Program-made: the position numbers and the translations under genes
Shown: piece after piece, positions 29,925 to 38,845 of the stretch
Layout: the number at the start of each line of letters is the position of its first letter
Position numbering within the stretch: the first letter of the stretch is position 1
Notes under the pieces: model-generated
What the model saw: only the letters and a program-made list of their open reading frames with translations
Database searches by the model: none
Told to the model about the DNA's origin: nothing
IMG/VR virus record: IMGVR_UViG_3300017744_000019
Location: 1 to 45,858 of that record
Origin: a virus
DNA: 45,858 bases
Reading direction: 5' to 3' (one strand)

Positions 29925-29950
29925 GGGGGACTTCGGTCCCCCTTTTTTTT
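29925..29950 (+). terminator. Rho-independent terminator after gp32
   Basis: GGGGGAC-TTCG-GTCCCCC (29925-29942) followed by a T8 run. Identical hairpin to 4296-4320. It also overlaps the end of the minus-strand gene by two bases. Confidence 0.9.
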
Positions 29951-31568
29951 ATGAGGCTCTGGTGCCTGATAGTGGGTCGTAACTATCGTATGACATGACT
30001 GCACCTGATACTAGACTTGTGTTACTACTTGTATTGGAAACATTAGATGACGATGGAGCAACTACGGTTGTCCCGCCACCACCCAGTCCAGCGAGTGCCT
30101 GTGATTGTGTAGTACCGTCTTTAATCTGCGCACCAGTTGCGGTTGGCATCTTCATTGCAGGCGGTGCACCAGTTACACCACTACTACCACCAACAGCAGT
30201 AGCAGCACCGCCACCACCCATTGTAGTAATTTCTTTCATGGTGTCTATTAGTTCACCGCCACCACCTATCATCCACTCTGCAATGTTTTTCGCTAAGTAA
30301 TCCCCTGAGAAACCACCCAGTATACCACCGACTAATCCGCCAGCAACAGTACCGAAGGGTCCCCCGACAGTAGTACCTAGTGTTGCTCCTGCAAGTGCAC
30401 CAAGAGTACCACCACCGATACCACCCAATGCTCCAGCGATTTCTGCTGCTTTTTCTGAGGCAGACAAGTCATCGTTTGCTAATACTAATCCAATGGTACC
30501 GACAGATGCAAGTTGACCTACTATAGGTAATTTCATGAACTTACCAAAGTTCTTGTATTTCGCCATTGCGGCTGCCAAACCTTTTGCTTGACCCGAAGTA
30601 GGCGCCTTAACACTTTTCAATGCATCATCCATCTTATCAGCGGACATGAACTTTCCGTTCTGTTTCATTCCACCCTTGTCTACAGTAATTCCCTTATCTG
30701 CAAGTGCTTTTAATTTCTTTTTACTCAGGTTAGATGCAGTCTTATTGTTCGCGGTTATTCTTTCCTGTTTAGTCATAGATGATGCTGGGTTGGTAGGCGT
30801 AGGAGGTTTCCCTGCATTCAGTTTCTTGTTCAATTTCAAGTTCGCTGCATTAGCAATACCACCGACCGCTGCAAAACCAGTTACGTTTTCAGCCATACCT
30901 TGAACGTCACCCTTGAGTAATGAATTAACTCCACTTAGTATTTCATGACTACCGTCCGCAAGTGTTTTGTAAACATCTGACAAAGATGGTAATGCTATAT
31001 TCAATCCAGCGAGTGCATCCTTTACTTCTTTTCCTCTCTGTCCTAAAGTATCTCCAATTTCCCCTAACATTTCTATGTTTTCTGGAGTAGCAAACGCTCC
31101 CGCGACTGCACCCAGTACTGCGAATCTCTTTCCGAACAATGCACCTATACCACCGAACTTAGCAGCATTCGCGGCTGCGGCACCTAGTTCATTATCCCCA
31201 GTCATTTCTGCGACAGCAGTACCTAGAGTTTCGGACATCATCTGAGTAAGACCGAAGATACCTGCTTTAGCAAGACCCCCACTCAGTCTACCCAAACCTA
31301 ATGCAGCACCTATTCCAGCAAACATGCCTCCAGCACCACCACCGCCTCCGCCACCAGAACCACCGGATCCGGTTCGACCACCACCAGAACCACCACCCCC
31401 AGATGCCGCGGCGTTATCTCGTTCGCGTTCTAGGTCTTCTAGTCTTGCCTGTTCTTGTGCAACAAACCATTTAGAGAAAGATGCATCAATACTACTGATA
31501 CCATCATTGATGTTGACCAGTTGCGTGTTTTGTGATCTTAAAGTATCTGCTAGTGTTGAAAGTGCCAT
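29949..31568 (-). CDS. Tail tape-measure / gp29-like hub candidate
   Basis: 539 residues: N-terminal helix (ALSTLADTLRSQNTQLVN), charged coiled region to about 50, Gly/Ser linker (about 55-80), then long Ala/Gly-rich hydrophobic stretches (80-170, 345-430) and a low-complexity end. This composition, and the place right after gp26-gp51 and before the gp32 terminator, fits the T4 gp29-type tail-length determinator of marine T4-like phages. In T4 gp29 is 590 residues. It is not proven here; the coiled-coil protein at 38842 has almost the same length. Confidence 0.5.
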   Translation of the reverse strand: MALSTLADTLRSQNTQLVNINDGISSIDASFSKWFVAQEQARLEDLERERDNAAASGGGGSGGGRTGSGGSGGGGGGGAGGMFAGIGAALGLGRLSGGLAKAGIFGLTQMMSETLGTAVAEMTGDNELGAAAANAAKFGGIGALFGKRFAVLGAVAGAFATPENIEMLGEIGDTLGQRGKEVKDALAGLNIALPSLSDVYKTLADGSHEILSGVNSLLKGDVQGMAENVTGFAAVGGIANAANLKLNKKLNAGKPPTPTNPASSMTKQERITANNKTASNLSKKKLKALADKGITVDKGGMKQNGKFMSADKMDDALKSVKAPTSGQAKGLAAAMAKYKNFGKFMKLPIVGQLASVGTIGLVLANDDLSASEKAAEIAGALGGIGGGTLGALAGATLGTTVGGPFGTVAGGLVGGILGGFSGDYLAKNIAEWMIGGGGELIDTMKEITTMGGGGAATAVGGSSGVTGAPPAMKMPTATGAQIKDGTTQSQALAGLGGGGTTVVAPSSSNVSNTSSNTSLVSGAVMSYDSYDPLSGTRAS

Positions 31569-31571
31569 GGT

Positions 31572-31757
31572 TTAACCTTGTTGTTGTTTTGCTCTCTCGT
31601 TTTTTTCTTTAATATCATCGATTAACATACTCAAGTAAATCTCTCTCTCCCAAGGCAACATACTTTCCACTTCATCTAATGAGTAACTGTAATTGTTCAT
31701 TAGTTGGAAGTTAACTTGATAGTAGTTTGCCAAGTTATCATGGGAGAGATTTATTAA
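31572..31757 (-). CDS. 51: gp51-like baseplate hub assembly protein, -1 frame of gp26
   Basis: An open frame of 61 residues (LINLSHDNLANYYQVNFQLM, NNYSYSLDEVESMLPWEREI) matches the gp51 pattern of T4-like marine phages. It has no ATG of its own before the conserved part. It becomes continuous with gp26 if ribosomes slip -1 on the T8 run at 31756-31763, giving ...MDDFF-LINLSHDNL. A T9 run (sequencing error or slippage) would fuse the two genes outright. Ends 4 nt before the next gene's start. Confidence 0.7.
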   Translation of the reverse strand, partial: LINLSHDNLANYYQVNFQLMNNYSYSLDEVESMLPWEREIYLSMLIDDIKEKNERAKQQQG

Positions 31758-32461
31758 AAAAAATCATCCATTCCTTTTAGTATACGATCGTTGTGATGAC
31801 CGCAATGGTCACATACAAAGTCCGCTTCTTGTTTTATTGTCGGTATTCCGTTCACAAACTCTGTCACCTTTTCAAACTGTTCGGCTGACATAGATTCTAC
31901 AAAGTTGACTAGTTCTTCTCGTGGTTCATCCTTTGTAGAGAACTTCTCTTCTAAGGTGTTGATTGATGCTATACAAGTCATCACCATTTCCAAAATAGTC
32001 TCAGTCAAAGAAGTATCTTGAAACAACTTATCATTGTCCATAAAGTCCGCATAGGTCGGGTATCTCATCTGTACAGAAATATCGTCTGTCAACTCAATAA
32101 GCTTATTATCAACCACTTCTCCCTGTAGCATAATCCTTTCTAGTTCTATCGGTACTTCGGAACCTTGATTACATTCTTCACATGGAATAATCAGTGTTGC
32201 AGTTTCCCCGACAGACTTTGCACGTATCTTAGTGAACATATAGTCCACATCGAAAATAGTCAGGTCCTTCATTGTCTCTTCTACACAGGACTCAATAGTT
32301 CTCACAATGGCTCGCATCATGTCGCGCCTCTCTTGTGTCTCTATTGCAATCAATAGATTCTTTTGTTCCTTCACTAGGAAGGGTCTGAAAGTAACTAGTT
32401 GTCCTGTAGATGGTACGTTTAATTCATATGTTGGTGATGCGTTTAACTTAGGTAATGCCAT
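31754..32461 (-). CDS. 26: Baseplate hub assembly protein gp26
   Basis: 235 residues. Start ALPKLNASPTYELNVPSTGQ and FRPFLVKEQKNLLIAIE, then SVGETATLIIPCEECNQGSE, are the gp26/T4_baseplate family pattern. Possible zinc sites at Cys94/Cys97 and at the end (Cys217, Cys220, His222/223). It helps assemble the central hub. It ends MDDFF at a T8 run, with probable frameshift into gp51. Confidence 0.78.
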   Translation of the reverse strand: MALPKLNASPTYELNVPSTGQLVTFRPFLVKEQKNLLIAIETQERRDMMRAIVRTIESCVEETMKDLTIFDVDYMFTKIRAKSVGETATLIIPCEECNQGSEVPIELERIMLQGEVVDNKLIELTDDISVQMRYPTYADFMDNDKLFQDTSLTETILEMVMTCIASINTLEEKFSTKDEPREELVNFVESMSAEQFEKVTEFVNGIPTIKQEADFVCDHCGHHNDRILKGMDDFF

Positions 32462-32477
32462 TATGTAATCCTATAAT

Positions 32478-33200
32478 TTAAAATATTGAACCCAAACTCA
32501 GTTTAAATTCTCCTAATCCTCGTTCATCTTTGATGACTCTCCAATTGGTATAGGAGAATGTTACACTAACTTCTACCAACCCGTCCGCTTCATTGGTCAG
32601 TTCGATGCTAGTAATTGTTGTTGGAAATGCGTCTATCAACTCTACGCTGTAAATAGATGCTCCCAATAGGTCGAAGTCTATACTGAAAGGTCCTATATCG
32701 AACCCGACTCTTGCTATAGGTTTTCTCAGTTGATGTATCTTTATCGGAGCAACGTAATCGTCTTTGTATCCAACAGTACCCTTGGGTAGAGGAGTTGGTT
32801 TAGGAGGTTTAGGTTCTCCCTCTTCCTCTTCGGCTGGTTCTTCTTTAGGTACAGTGTACTCACCTACCATAGCAGAACGCCATGAGTCGAAATACTTTTT
32901 TACACCATAGTCGTTCAATGCATAGAAGGTCATTGTGACATCGTCTACTATGAACCCGTTAACTATCTTCTCATTAAAGATACCCATCTGTCGATCTAAG
33001 GTAGCAATCTGTTTACCAGGCATCGATACACTTTTGCACAATAGGTTAGCAGTACTACTCGACATTCCTTTGAGTTTAGTCACAACACCACCAAGGTCTG
33101 AATTTCCTACCTCTGAGGGCATTTCTACAGAATACTGGTTGGACATCGCCATACCATTCTTAGATATAAGTTTACTTTTTAAATCTTCTATTCCCGCCAT
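32478..33200 (-). CDS. 54: Baseplate tail-tube initiator gp54
   Basis: 240 residues. CKSVSMPGKQIATLDRQMGI, EKIVNGFIVDDVTMTFYALN, VKKYFDSWRS and YSVELIDAFPTTITSIELTN / VTFSYTNWRVI are characteristic of tail-tube-fold proteins gp54/gp19. It has an acidic, Pro-rich insertion around residues 120-143. It starts the tail tube on the gp48-capped baseplate. Confidence 0.75.
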   Translation of the reverse strand: MAGIEDLKSKLISKNGMAMSNQYSVEMPSEVGNSDLGGVVTKLKGMSSSTANLLCKSVSMPGKQIATLDRQMGIFNEKIVNGFIVDDVTMTFYALNDYGVKKYFDSWRSAMVGEYTVPKEEPAEEEEGEPKPPKPTPLPKGTVGYKDDYVAPIKIHQLRKPIARVGFDIGPFSIDFDLLGASIYSVELIDAFPTTITSIELTNEADGLVEVSVTFSYTNWRVIKDERGLGEFKLSLGSIF

Positions 33201-33203
33201 CGA

Positions 33204-33794
33204 TTAATCGCCTATCATTTTCTTGGAGTCGTAGTATACTTTCTTAGAGTTTGCCTTACGGAAGTCTGCGGTCGGTAAGAAGGTAGCAATCTCCCATTCC
33301 GGTGCCGGTACCATAGAAAACTTACTCTGCACGTGTTCGTTCAGGTAGTGCTTGAAACATGGTTGAAAGTACTTCAACTTACTTGACTTGACCAACAACT
33401 CATACGACATCTTGAATCGTGTAGAGTCGTTGAATTTAGTATTCGATGTAATGTCCATCAATGCGTCCAGCATCTTAGCACGTAGGATAGGAGGTAGATA
33501 ATGTAGGTTCAACCCATAGAACCCACCTTCTGCTGGACCCACTACAATGACCAATGGAAATGTATCATAGTACGGTAGCGTATCCTTATGTTTAGGATCG
33601 TAGAAGAACATGTACATACCACCGACGATCTCTTTACTCGTTTGCTTCAACGGGTCTTCTTTCATCAATGATTCACGTTTGATACTACGCATGTTCTTGA
33701 TCTTTTTACGAAACCAATCACGGGACTCTTTCGTGCGCGGTGTAATACCGGCACGGAACGCTTGTAGTTCTAATCTTTGGAATATGTTAGACAT
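33204..33794 (-). CDS. gp2-like DNA end protector candidate
   Basis: 196 residues. GITPRTKESRDWFRKKI, MYMFFYDPKHKDTLPYYDTFP, VVGPAEGGFYGLNLHYLPP and PAPEWEIATFLPTADFRKA match the protein annotated as DNA end protector during packaging (gp2) in several T4-like marine phages, as I recall. In T4 gp2 shields incoming DNA ends from RecBCD. It has its own minus-strand late promoter and lies beside the head completion gene. Confidence 0.55.
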   Translation of the reverse strand: MSNIFQRLELQAFRAGITPRTKESRDWFRKKIKNMRSIKRESLMKEDPLKQTSKEIVGGMYMFFYDPKHKDTLPYYDTFPLVIVVGPAEGGFYGLNLHYLPPILRAKMLDALMDITSNTKFNDSTRFKMSYELLVKSSKLKYFQPCFKHYLNEHVQSKFSMVPAPEWEIATFLPTADFRKANSKKVYYDSKKMIGD

Positions 33795-33821
33795 CGAAGT
33801 ATCCGTTAAAATTCTTACTTC

Positions 33822-33829
33822 TATTTATA
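33822..33829 (-). promoter_or_regulatory. T4-type late promoter (minus strand)
   Basis: TATTTATA on +, i.e. TATAAATA on -, 27 nt before the 33794 start. Confidence 0.75.
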
Positions 33830-33870
33830 CGTTATTTTGTTGACTAGTCAACTCTTTATTTGTTGATTAA

Positions 33871-34389
33871 TCAACGGCTCTTCTTTTTACTACGAAAGGG
33901 GGGTAATTTCTTTAACGGTTTCTTGGTACGCATACGTTGGGTAGACTTGGGCATGATACCCATAGCGGTGAGTTCGTTCTCTGTCCAGATCTCAAAGTGG
34001 TACCCTCTATCCTTCGCATATTCGGATGCTGCCTTCCACTTGGATTGGTTCTTGATGTAGGTCATACCCTCATTCAATAGAGTGTGACGGGACTTTCCCT
34101 GCTTGCGTTCAGGACGTAGGGTCTGCTTGTGGGGTTTGACCTCGACCAGTACAACACGTCCAGACTTGTACTTGATGACGAAGTCCATGAAGTATCGATG
34201 TGGCTTCTTATCAGTCTCACAGATGTAAGGGATGACCAACTCTTCGGACATCCATTGTACCACGTCCAGACTGTCGTCACACCATTTCATAACATGTCGT
34301 TCCCAACCCGAACGGTAGACGACATTGTCTACATCCCCAGCATACTTGGCTGGGTTCTTTGGTTTGTACCGTCCTTTATATGTCTTCAC
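33871..34389 (-). CDS. 4: Head completion protein gp4 (nuclease-fold)
   Basis: 172 residues. VYRSGWERHVMKWCDDS, VIPYICETDKKPHRYFMDF, KSGRVVLVEVKPHKQT and WKAASEYAKDRGYHFEIWTE form the TnsA-like nuclease fold of gp4/gp50, with Asp and EVK near residues 68-83. Used in T4 to complete filled heads before tail attachment. The C-terminus is a Lys-rich tail (KKPLKKLPPFRSKKKSR). Confidence 0.82.
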   Translation of the reverse strand: MKTYKGRYKPKNPAKYAGDVDNVVYRSGWERHVMKWCDDSLDVVQWMSEELVIPYICETDKKPHRYFMDFVIKYKSGRVVLVEVKPHKQTLRPERKQGKSRHTLLNEGMTYIKNQSKWKAASEYAKDRGYHFEIWTENELTAMGIMPKSTQRMRTKKPLKKLPPFRSKKKSR

Positions 34390-34975
34390 GTTTTAATAAC
34401 ACCATGTGGTTGACCCTGTCACTAGAAGGATAAGCGAAATCATGTACTTTCTTGTAAGGAAAGTCTGGTTTGGACAGGTAATGATGTATCAATCTCTTGG
34501 GGTTCGGCGACTCTACTCTTTCGTCCATCGATAGACTACTGACGTAATCATCAAATAGAATGTACTCGACCCTTGCTTCGTTGCATAGGTTCAAGTCCTT
34601 TGACATACCTTCGATGCTATGGTCACCATCAACGAACACCATATCGTATAGGTCGAGGGTACGTGGTTCCAAATCGTGAGAACTCATGTGACTGAACACG
34701 AACCTATCAGGATACATTTCTTTGAGCTTATTAGCATTCACCAAGGTGTACTCGTGTTGCCCTATGTCTACCGAATGATACTTGACATTGGTATCTACAT
34801 TTAGAAACGTGAATGCGCTGTGTCCATAATTGAACCCTATTTCCAACACGTTTCTAGAACGTGTCATCTTCAATATGATATGGATGATTCTACAACTAGT
34901 AGCGTCAGGCAATACGTGCCCTTCATCATATGACCAACCTTCGGTCAGGAACTTACTGTCGTCTACTAGATTCAT
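34376..34975 (-). CDS. Class I SAM-dependent methyltransferase
   Basis: 199 residues. SAM motif VLEIGFNYGH (43-52) and acidic MVFVDGDHSIEG (112-123) identify a Methyltransf_24-like Rossmann methyltransferase. Acceptor unknown (sugar, protein or small molecule). Overlaps the gp4 start by 14 nt and shares the late promoter at 35014. Confidence 0.72.
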   Translation of the reverse strand: MNLVDDSKFLTEGWSYDEGHVLPDATSCRIIHIILKMTRSRNVLEIGFNYGHSAFTFLNVDTNVKYHSVDIGQHEYTLVNANKLKEMYPDRFVFSHMSSHDLEPRTLDLYDMVFVDGDHSIEGMSKDLNLCNEARVEYILFDDYVSSLSMDERVESPNPKRLIHHYLSKPDFPYKKVHDFAYPSSDRVNHMVLLKREDI

Positions 34976-34996
34976 TTTATATCTTCATCGTTTCTG

Positions 34997-35004
34997 TATA
35001 AATA
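34997..35004 (+). promoter_or_regulatory. T4-type late promoter (TATAAATA)
   Basis: Exact octamer 34 nt before gp48. Interleaved with the minus-strand promoter at 35014-35021 (9 nt apart), so each lies in the other's early transcribed region. Confidence 0.72.
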
Positions 35005-35013
35005 GTATCAAAG

Positions 35014-35021
35014 TATTTATA
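35014..35021 (-). promoter_or_regulatory. T4-type late promoter (minus strand)
   Basis: TATAAATA on the minus strand, 38 nt before the methyltransferase start at 34975. Confidence 0.7.
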
Positions 35022-35038
35022 AACATAGGTTACAGACC

Positions 35039-36160
35039 ATGGCAGATGAAGAAAACACAATAAGTGACCCAGCGACTCCGGCAGAGCAGATATCTACTAT
35101 CAAAACGTCTAAGACCGATTCTAAGGCGTCCGACGATGGTACTGCACACAAACCTTTGGTGTATCCTATATCCGATACTAACAGATATGGAGCAAAGGTT
35201 ACTTTTGTCCCTCAGTTGATCACAGGTCCTAAGCTGGACGGAAGTCAATCATTAGGAGATGTTCTCAAAGCTTTTGGAAAGGGCGTGGTGTCCATTACCA
35301 AAGGCGAGGACGTTGCACCGAAGAAAGATGCTCCGACAGAAAACACTGGAGAGAATGAAGACTCTGGTACAAAGGAAACCGATCCACCTACTGCTGATGG
35401 TGATAATAAACCTCTTACTATATCGCCTGGTGTTAATATGCCATTAACTACCAAGAAGATATCGGTCTATCTACCTATTTCATTCGGATCCACGGACACC
35501 CTTACTTATGATAGTCCTAGTCTAGGTTCGGCAGGTGCACTCTTGGATAGCGCACTAGAGGGTGCGAATGGTGGTGCAGGGGATATACTTGGTAATGCAC
35601 TTGGAGACTTTATTGACCTATTCAAGGGTACTAGTCAGACAGGAGCAAACAGTTTAGGAAAACTAGGTCTTGCTAAACTAGCAAAACGTGGACCTACCGA
35701 AGTAGGGGACGGAGCAGCTGCGGCATTACGTGTAACCGCTGACCCTAACATTCGTACCTTATTCCGTGGTGTTGCGGTACGACAGTTTGCCTTCCAATTC
35801 AAGTTCATTGCAAAGAACTCTAAAGAGGCAGCAGAGATACGTGCAATCATCAAACGATTTCGATTCTATGCTTATCCGGAGTCTATCAACTTTAAGGGTG
35901 ATGATAGTGGCGCTGATATCAGTGTTGGATTCAAGTATCCACACCCATTCATTATCAAAACAGAATATGTTGATGAAAACGGAAGCTCCTTCGCTATAGG
36001 ACCTAAGATAAAGTCGTGTTACCTAACTAGTATTACTACCAACTTCAACCCATCGTCTATGGCATTCCATCGTGATGGCGAACCTGTCGAAATCGACCTC
36101 TCATTGAACTTCACTGAAGAGACCACATTGAACAAGCAAGATATTTTTGAGGGTTACTAA
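35039..36160 (+). CDS. 48: Tail-tube cap gp48
   Basis: 373 residues. A long acidic, Thr/Asp-rich low-complexity region (about 85-130) is followed by KISVYLPISF (about 144), IRTLFRGVAVRQFAFQFKFI, FRFYAYPESI, VGFKYPHPFIIKT, IKSCYLTSITTNFNPSSMAF and DLSLNFTEETTL, the gp48 order in T4-like marine phages. It caps the tube baseplate junction. The extended disordered N-terminal part is longer than needed for the family's core. Confidence 0.8.
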   Translation: MADEENTISDPATPAEQISTIKTSKTDSKASDDGTAHKPLVYPISDTNRYGAKVTFVPQLITGPKLDGSQSLGDVLKAFGKGVVSITKGEDVAPKKDAPTENTGENEDSGTKETDPPTADGDNKPLTISPGVNMPLTTKKISVYLPISFGSTDTLTYDSPSLGSAGALLDSALEGANGGAGDILGNALGDFIDLFKGTSQTGANSLGKLGLAKLAKRGPTEVGDGAAAALRVTADPNIRTLFRGVAVRQFAFQFKFIAKNSKEAAEIRAIIKRFRFYAYPESINFKGDDSGADISVGFKYPHPFIIKTEYVDENGSSFAIGPKIKSCYLTSITTNFNPSSMAFHRDGEPVEIDLSLNFTEETTLNKQDIFEGY

Positions 36161-36876
36161 TGGCATATTTTAAATCATTTCCTAAGATCAACTATAACTT
36201 TAATGGTGAGTCCGCTGTAGCAGTCAACCTAACAGCATACGCAGAAGTGATGGATGAGGTTAGACTGTCAACATCGTTCTACCAAGACTATTATATAGCA
36301 AATGGTGAACGTGCTGATAACGTTGCATTCTCCCTGTACAATGATCCTCAGTTACATTGGGTGTTGTACCTAATGAACCCTAAGTTAAGGGAACAGGGGT
36401 GGCCAGTGTCCCAAAAGGATTTAGTGAAGATTGCCAAGAAGAACCATCCTAATACTACTCTAGTCCTTCGTGCTGATATGACCAGTCGCCTCAATGTAGG
36501 AACGGTTATCAGGGGGTTCACTAGTGAGGCGGTGGGTACAATCGTATACAAGGATTTGGACTTAGGACAACTGACGGTAGAGACAGACGGCACCTTTGCG
36601 GTAGGAGAGTTGATAGAGGACGTTGATAAAGGTTTGGTGTTTCCGGACTTCACGGTCGATGCAGTTGTTGCAGAACATCTCTCAGCACATCACTATACAA
36701 AAAACGGTGAACGTGTGGACATCAACCCATACGAACCTATACCTCAAGACGTTATCAAAACAACCTTCTTGGAAGAATATGAAAAAACGAATGATTCTTT
36801 AAAGCAAATTCGAGTAGTCAAACCAGATTCAATTAATACTGTGGTCAGTGCATTCATGAAAGCGATTAAATCATAA
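36160..36876 (+). CDS. 53: Baseplate wedge gp53
   Basis: 238 residues. FPKINYNFNGESAVAVNLT, FYQDYYIANGERADNVAF, LYNDPQLHWVLYLMN and the GWPVS motif with a C-terminal LEEYEKTNDSLKQIRVVK are typical of gp53, which joins wedges around the hub. Starts on the last base of gp48's stop. Confidence 0.85.
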   Translation: MAYFKSFPKINYNFNGESAVAVNLTAYAEVMDEVRLSTSFYQDYYIANGERADNVAFSLYNDPQLHWVLYLMNPKLREQGWPVSQKDLVKIAKKNHPNTTLVLRADMTSRLNVGTVIRGFTSEAVGTIVYKDLDLGQLTVETDGTFAVGELIEDVDKGLVFPDFTVDAVVAEHLSAHHYTKNGERVDINPYEPIPQDVIKTTFLEEYEKTNDSLKQIRVVKPDSINTVVSAFMKAIKS

Positions 36877-38186
36877 TGACTTCCGTAACTACAGATGCCG
36901 CTGAATCAGTATCGATACAGTCCGTCACGATACAGTCCGAAAAAATCGGTGACCGGATTATCAATATCACTGCTAACGTCAGTAACATAGACATCTATGA
37001 ACACATCGATAAACCTTATCTAACCGCTGCGATTACTTTCGCAGATGATAAGGATGTCATGGCGAGTGCTAACATCGGTGGGGGTGAGAAGGTAGAGGTA
37101 GTATTACAGAGCACACGAGATGAAAGTGAACCTGTTTCCAAAACATTCTACCTAGACACCGTCATAGCATCGACCAAGCTAAATGACAATTCTGAGTTCT
37201 TTGTGTTGCACCTGATAGAAGACATCGGATTTATATCCAGTCTGATAAACGTCAATAAGTCATACTCCGATAACCCATCCGAAATCCTTAAAGGCATCTC
37301 TTCAAGTTTTCTGGGTAAAGAGTTACTTTCTACTGATAACACACAGAAGAAGATGAAGTTGATTGTACCTAACCTAACACCAATCGAAGCCATGTGTTGG
37401 ATTAAGAACATGTCGTGTACCACAGAAGGGTACCCGTTTTACCTTCTATCTACCCTAGTAAACGATGAACTAATGTTCGTCGACCTAAAGACACTTATAT
37501 CAGCACCCGTCATTAATGCAGATATGCCATACTCATATGGTGAAGCACTTATGTCCACTGGTAATCCATTGATGCCTTCACACCGGAGAGTTATCAAGGG
37601 ATACAAATTCTCTGATACAGATAACCTACTATCTCTTATAAAGAAAGGGTTAGTTGGTGCAGAGTACAATTACTTGAACCCTACCAAGAAGGATGACGAA
37701 GAACTCAAGAACCATTATGTATTTGATGTACAGAAGGATGTCATCGATATCATGCCAGAATCGAAGTACCATTACAGTGATGAGTACAAGGTAGATAATA
37801 AGTCATTCAATGAGTTTCCGTCTAGGACAATAACACAGGTAGGTTCAACGGATGCGTATGATGAAGAATCATCGTACCACCAAAGTGCGAAAGGTCACTA
37901 TAAGTTAAACACTATTAATCGTGCTATCGACAATCTAATTAAAAACAATCCACTGTCAATCATAGTCAACGGAGTAGATTTTCTGGATGGCACTGCACAT
38001 ATGACTACCGGACGAAAGATTGCGGTCAGGTTCATGCGCAACCAAGCACCCGAAGATACTGATTACTTTTACGACAATAGAAAGTCAGGGGATTTCTTAA
38101 TATTCGCAGCAAAGCATTCCTTTAATAGGGAAGAGTACACTGCATCTTTATCATGCTTGAAATTATCAGAAGGTGATGTAGAATGA
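36876..38186 (+). CDS. 27: Baseplate hub gp27
   Basis: 436 residues. VTIQSEKIGDRIINITANV, EHIDKPYLTAAITFADDKD, IGGGEKVEVVLQS and later VPNLTPIEAMCWIKNMSCTT, IVNGVDFLDGTAHMTTGRK give the hub torus domain order of gp27, which forms the trimeric cup that holds gp5. Starts on the gp53 stop base. Confidence 0.82.
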   Translation: MTSVTTDAAESVSIQSVTIQSEKIGDRIINITANVSNIDIYEHIDKPYLTAAITFADDKDVMASANIGGGEKVEVVLQSTRDESEPVSKTFYLDTVIASTKLNDNSEFFVLHLIEDIGFISSLINVNKSYSDNPSEILKGISSSFLGKELLSTDNTQKKMKLIVPNLTPIEAMCWIKNMSCTTEGYPFYLLSTLVNDELMFVDLKTLISAPVINADMPYSYGEALMSTGNPLMPSHRRVIKGYKFSDTDNLLSLIKKGLVGAEYNYLNPTKKDDEELKNHYVFDVQKDVIDIMPESKYHYSDEYKVDNKSFNEFPSRTITQVGSTDAYDEESSYHQSAKGHYKLNTINRAIDNLIKNNPLSIIVNGVDFLDGTAHMTTGRKIAVRFMRNQAPEDTDYFYDNRKSGDFLIFAAKHSFNREEYTASLSCLKLSEGDVE

Positions 38187-38845
38187 TACCTAAAGATTAT
38201 ATTGAATTTTATGGGGACCAATCACGTTGGTTCCTAGGCAGGGTTGTTGATATAGAGAATGACCCTTTGCAGTTGGGTCGAGTCAAGGTCAACGTGTACG
38301 GTGTATACGATGAGATCGATGACGCAGACCTACCTTGGGCACAGATAGTTGTACCTATTACTCATGGTGTCCACGAAGGTAAAGGACAGAACCTAGGTAT
38401 CCTCGTGGGTACACAGGTGTTCGGTATATTCCTTGACGGACAGAACTCTCAGTTGCCTATGGTGATTGGTACTGTACCTAAAGAAGGGGACACGAACTCC
38501 AAGGCACTAGAGAACTACCCACACAACAAAGTGTATCAGACAGATAGTGGTCACTATAAAGAGTGGGACGACACTGAAGGCAAGGAACGTATCCGCGAAC
38601 AACATAGATCGGATACGTATTACGAGATACAGCCAGATGGTTCACGTATAACCGTCATTGAAGTAGACGATACTCTTGTCGTGAAAGGTAATTGTCTTAT
38701 TACCGTTGTAGGTAATGCTACGATCGCAGGGGAGAATGTTGTGGTTAACGCAGTAGAGAAGGCTACGGTGTCTGCAAAGAATGTCTCAGTAACAGGTACA
38801 GATACCGTTACAGTACGCGCAGGGAACAAGGTTAAGTTGGGATGA
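38183..38845 (+). CDS. 5: Baseplate hub/spike gp5 without lysozyme domain
   Basis: 220 residues. OB-fold part (FLGRVVDIENDPLQLGRVKV, GVYDEIDDADLPWAQIVVP, VGTQVFGIFLDG) and then a repetitive beta-helix needle (VKGNCLITVVGNATIAGENV, VSVTGTDTVTVRAG). T4 gp5 (575 residues) has a lysozyme domain between these; here it is missing, as in several marine T4-like phages. Confidence 0.8.
   Translation: MIPKDYIEFYGDQSRWFLGRVVDIENDPLQLGRVKVNVYGVYDEIDDADLPWAQIVVPITHGVHEGKGQNLGILVGTQVFGIFLDGQNSQLPMVIGTVPKEGDTNSKALENYPHNKVYQTDSGHYKEWDDTEGKERIREQHRSDTYYEIQPDGSRITVIEVDDTLVVKGNCLITVVGNATIAGENVVVNAVEKATVSAKNVSVTGTDTVTVRAGNKVKLG

Noticed and set aside
30646-30903. Plus-strand hydrophobic ORF inside the tape-measure candidate
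   Set aside because: It is the antisense of the Lys/Ala-rich coding region.
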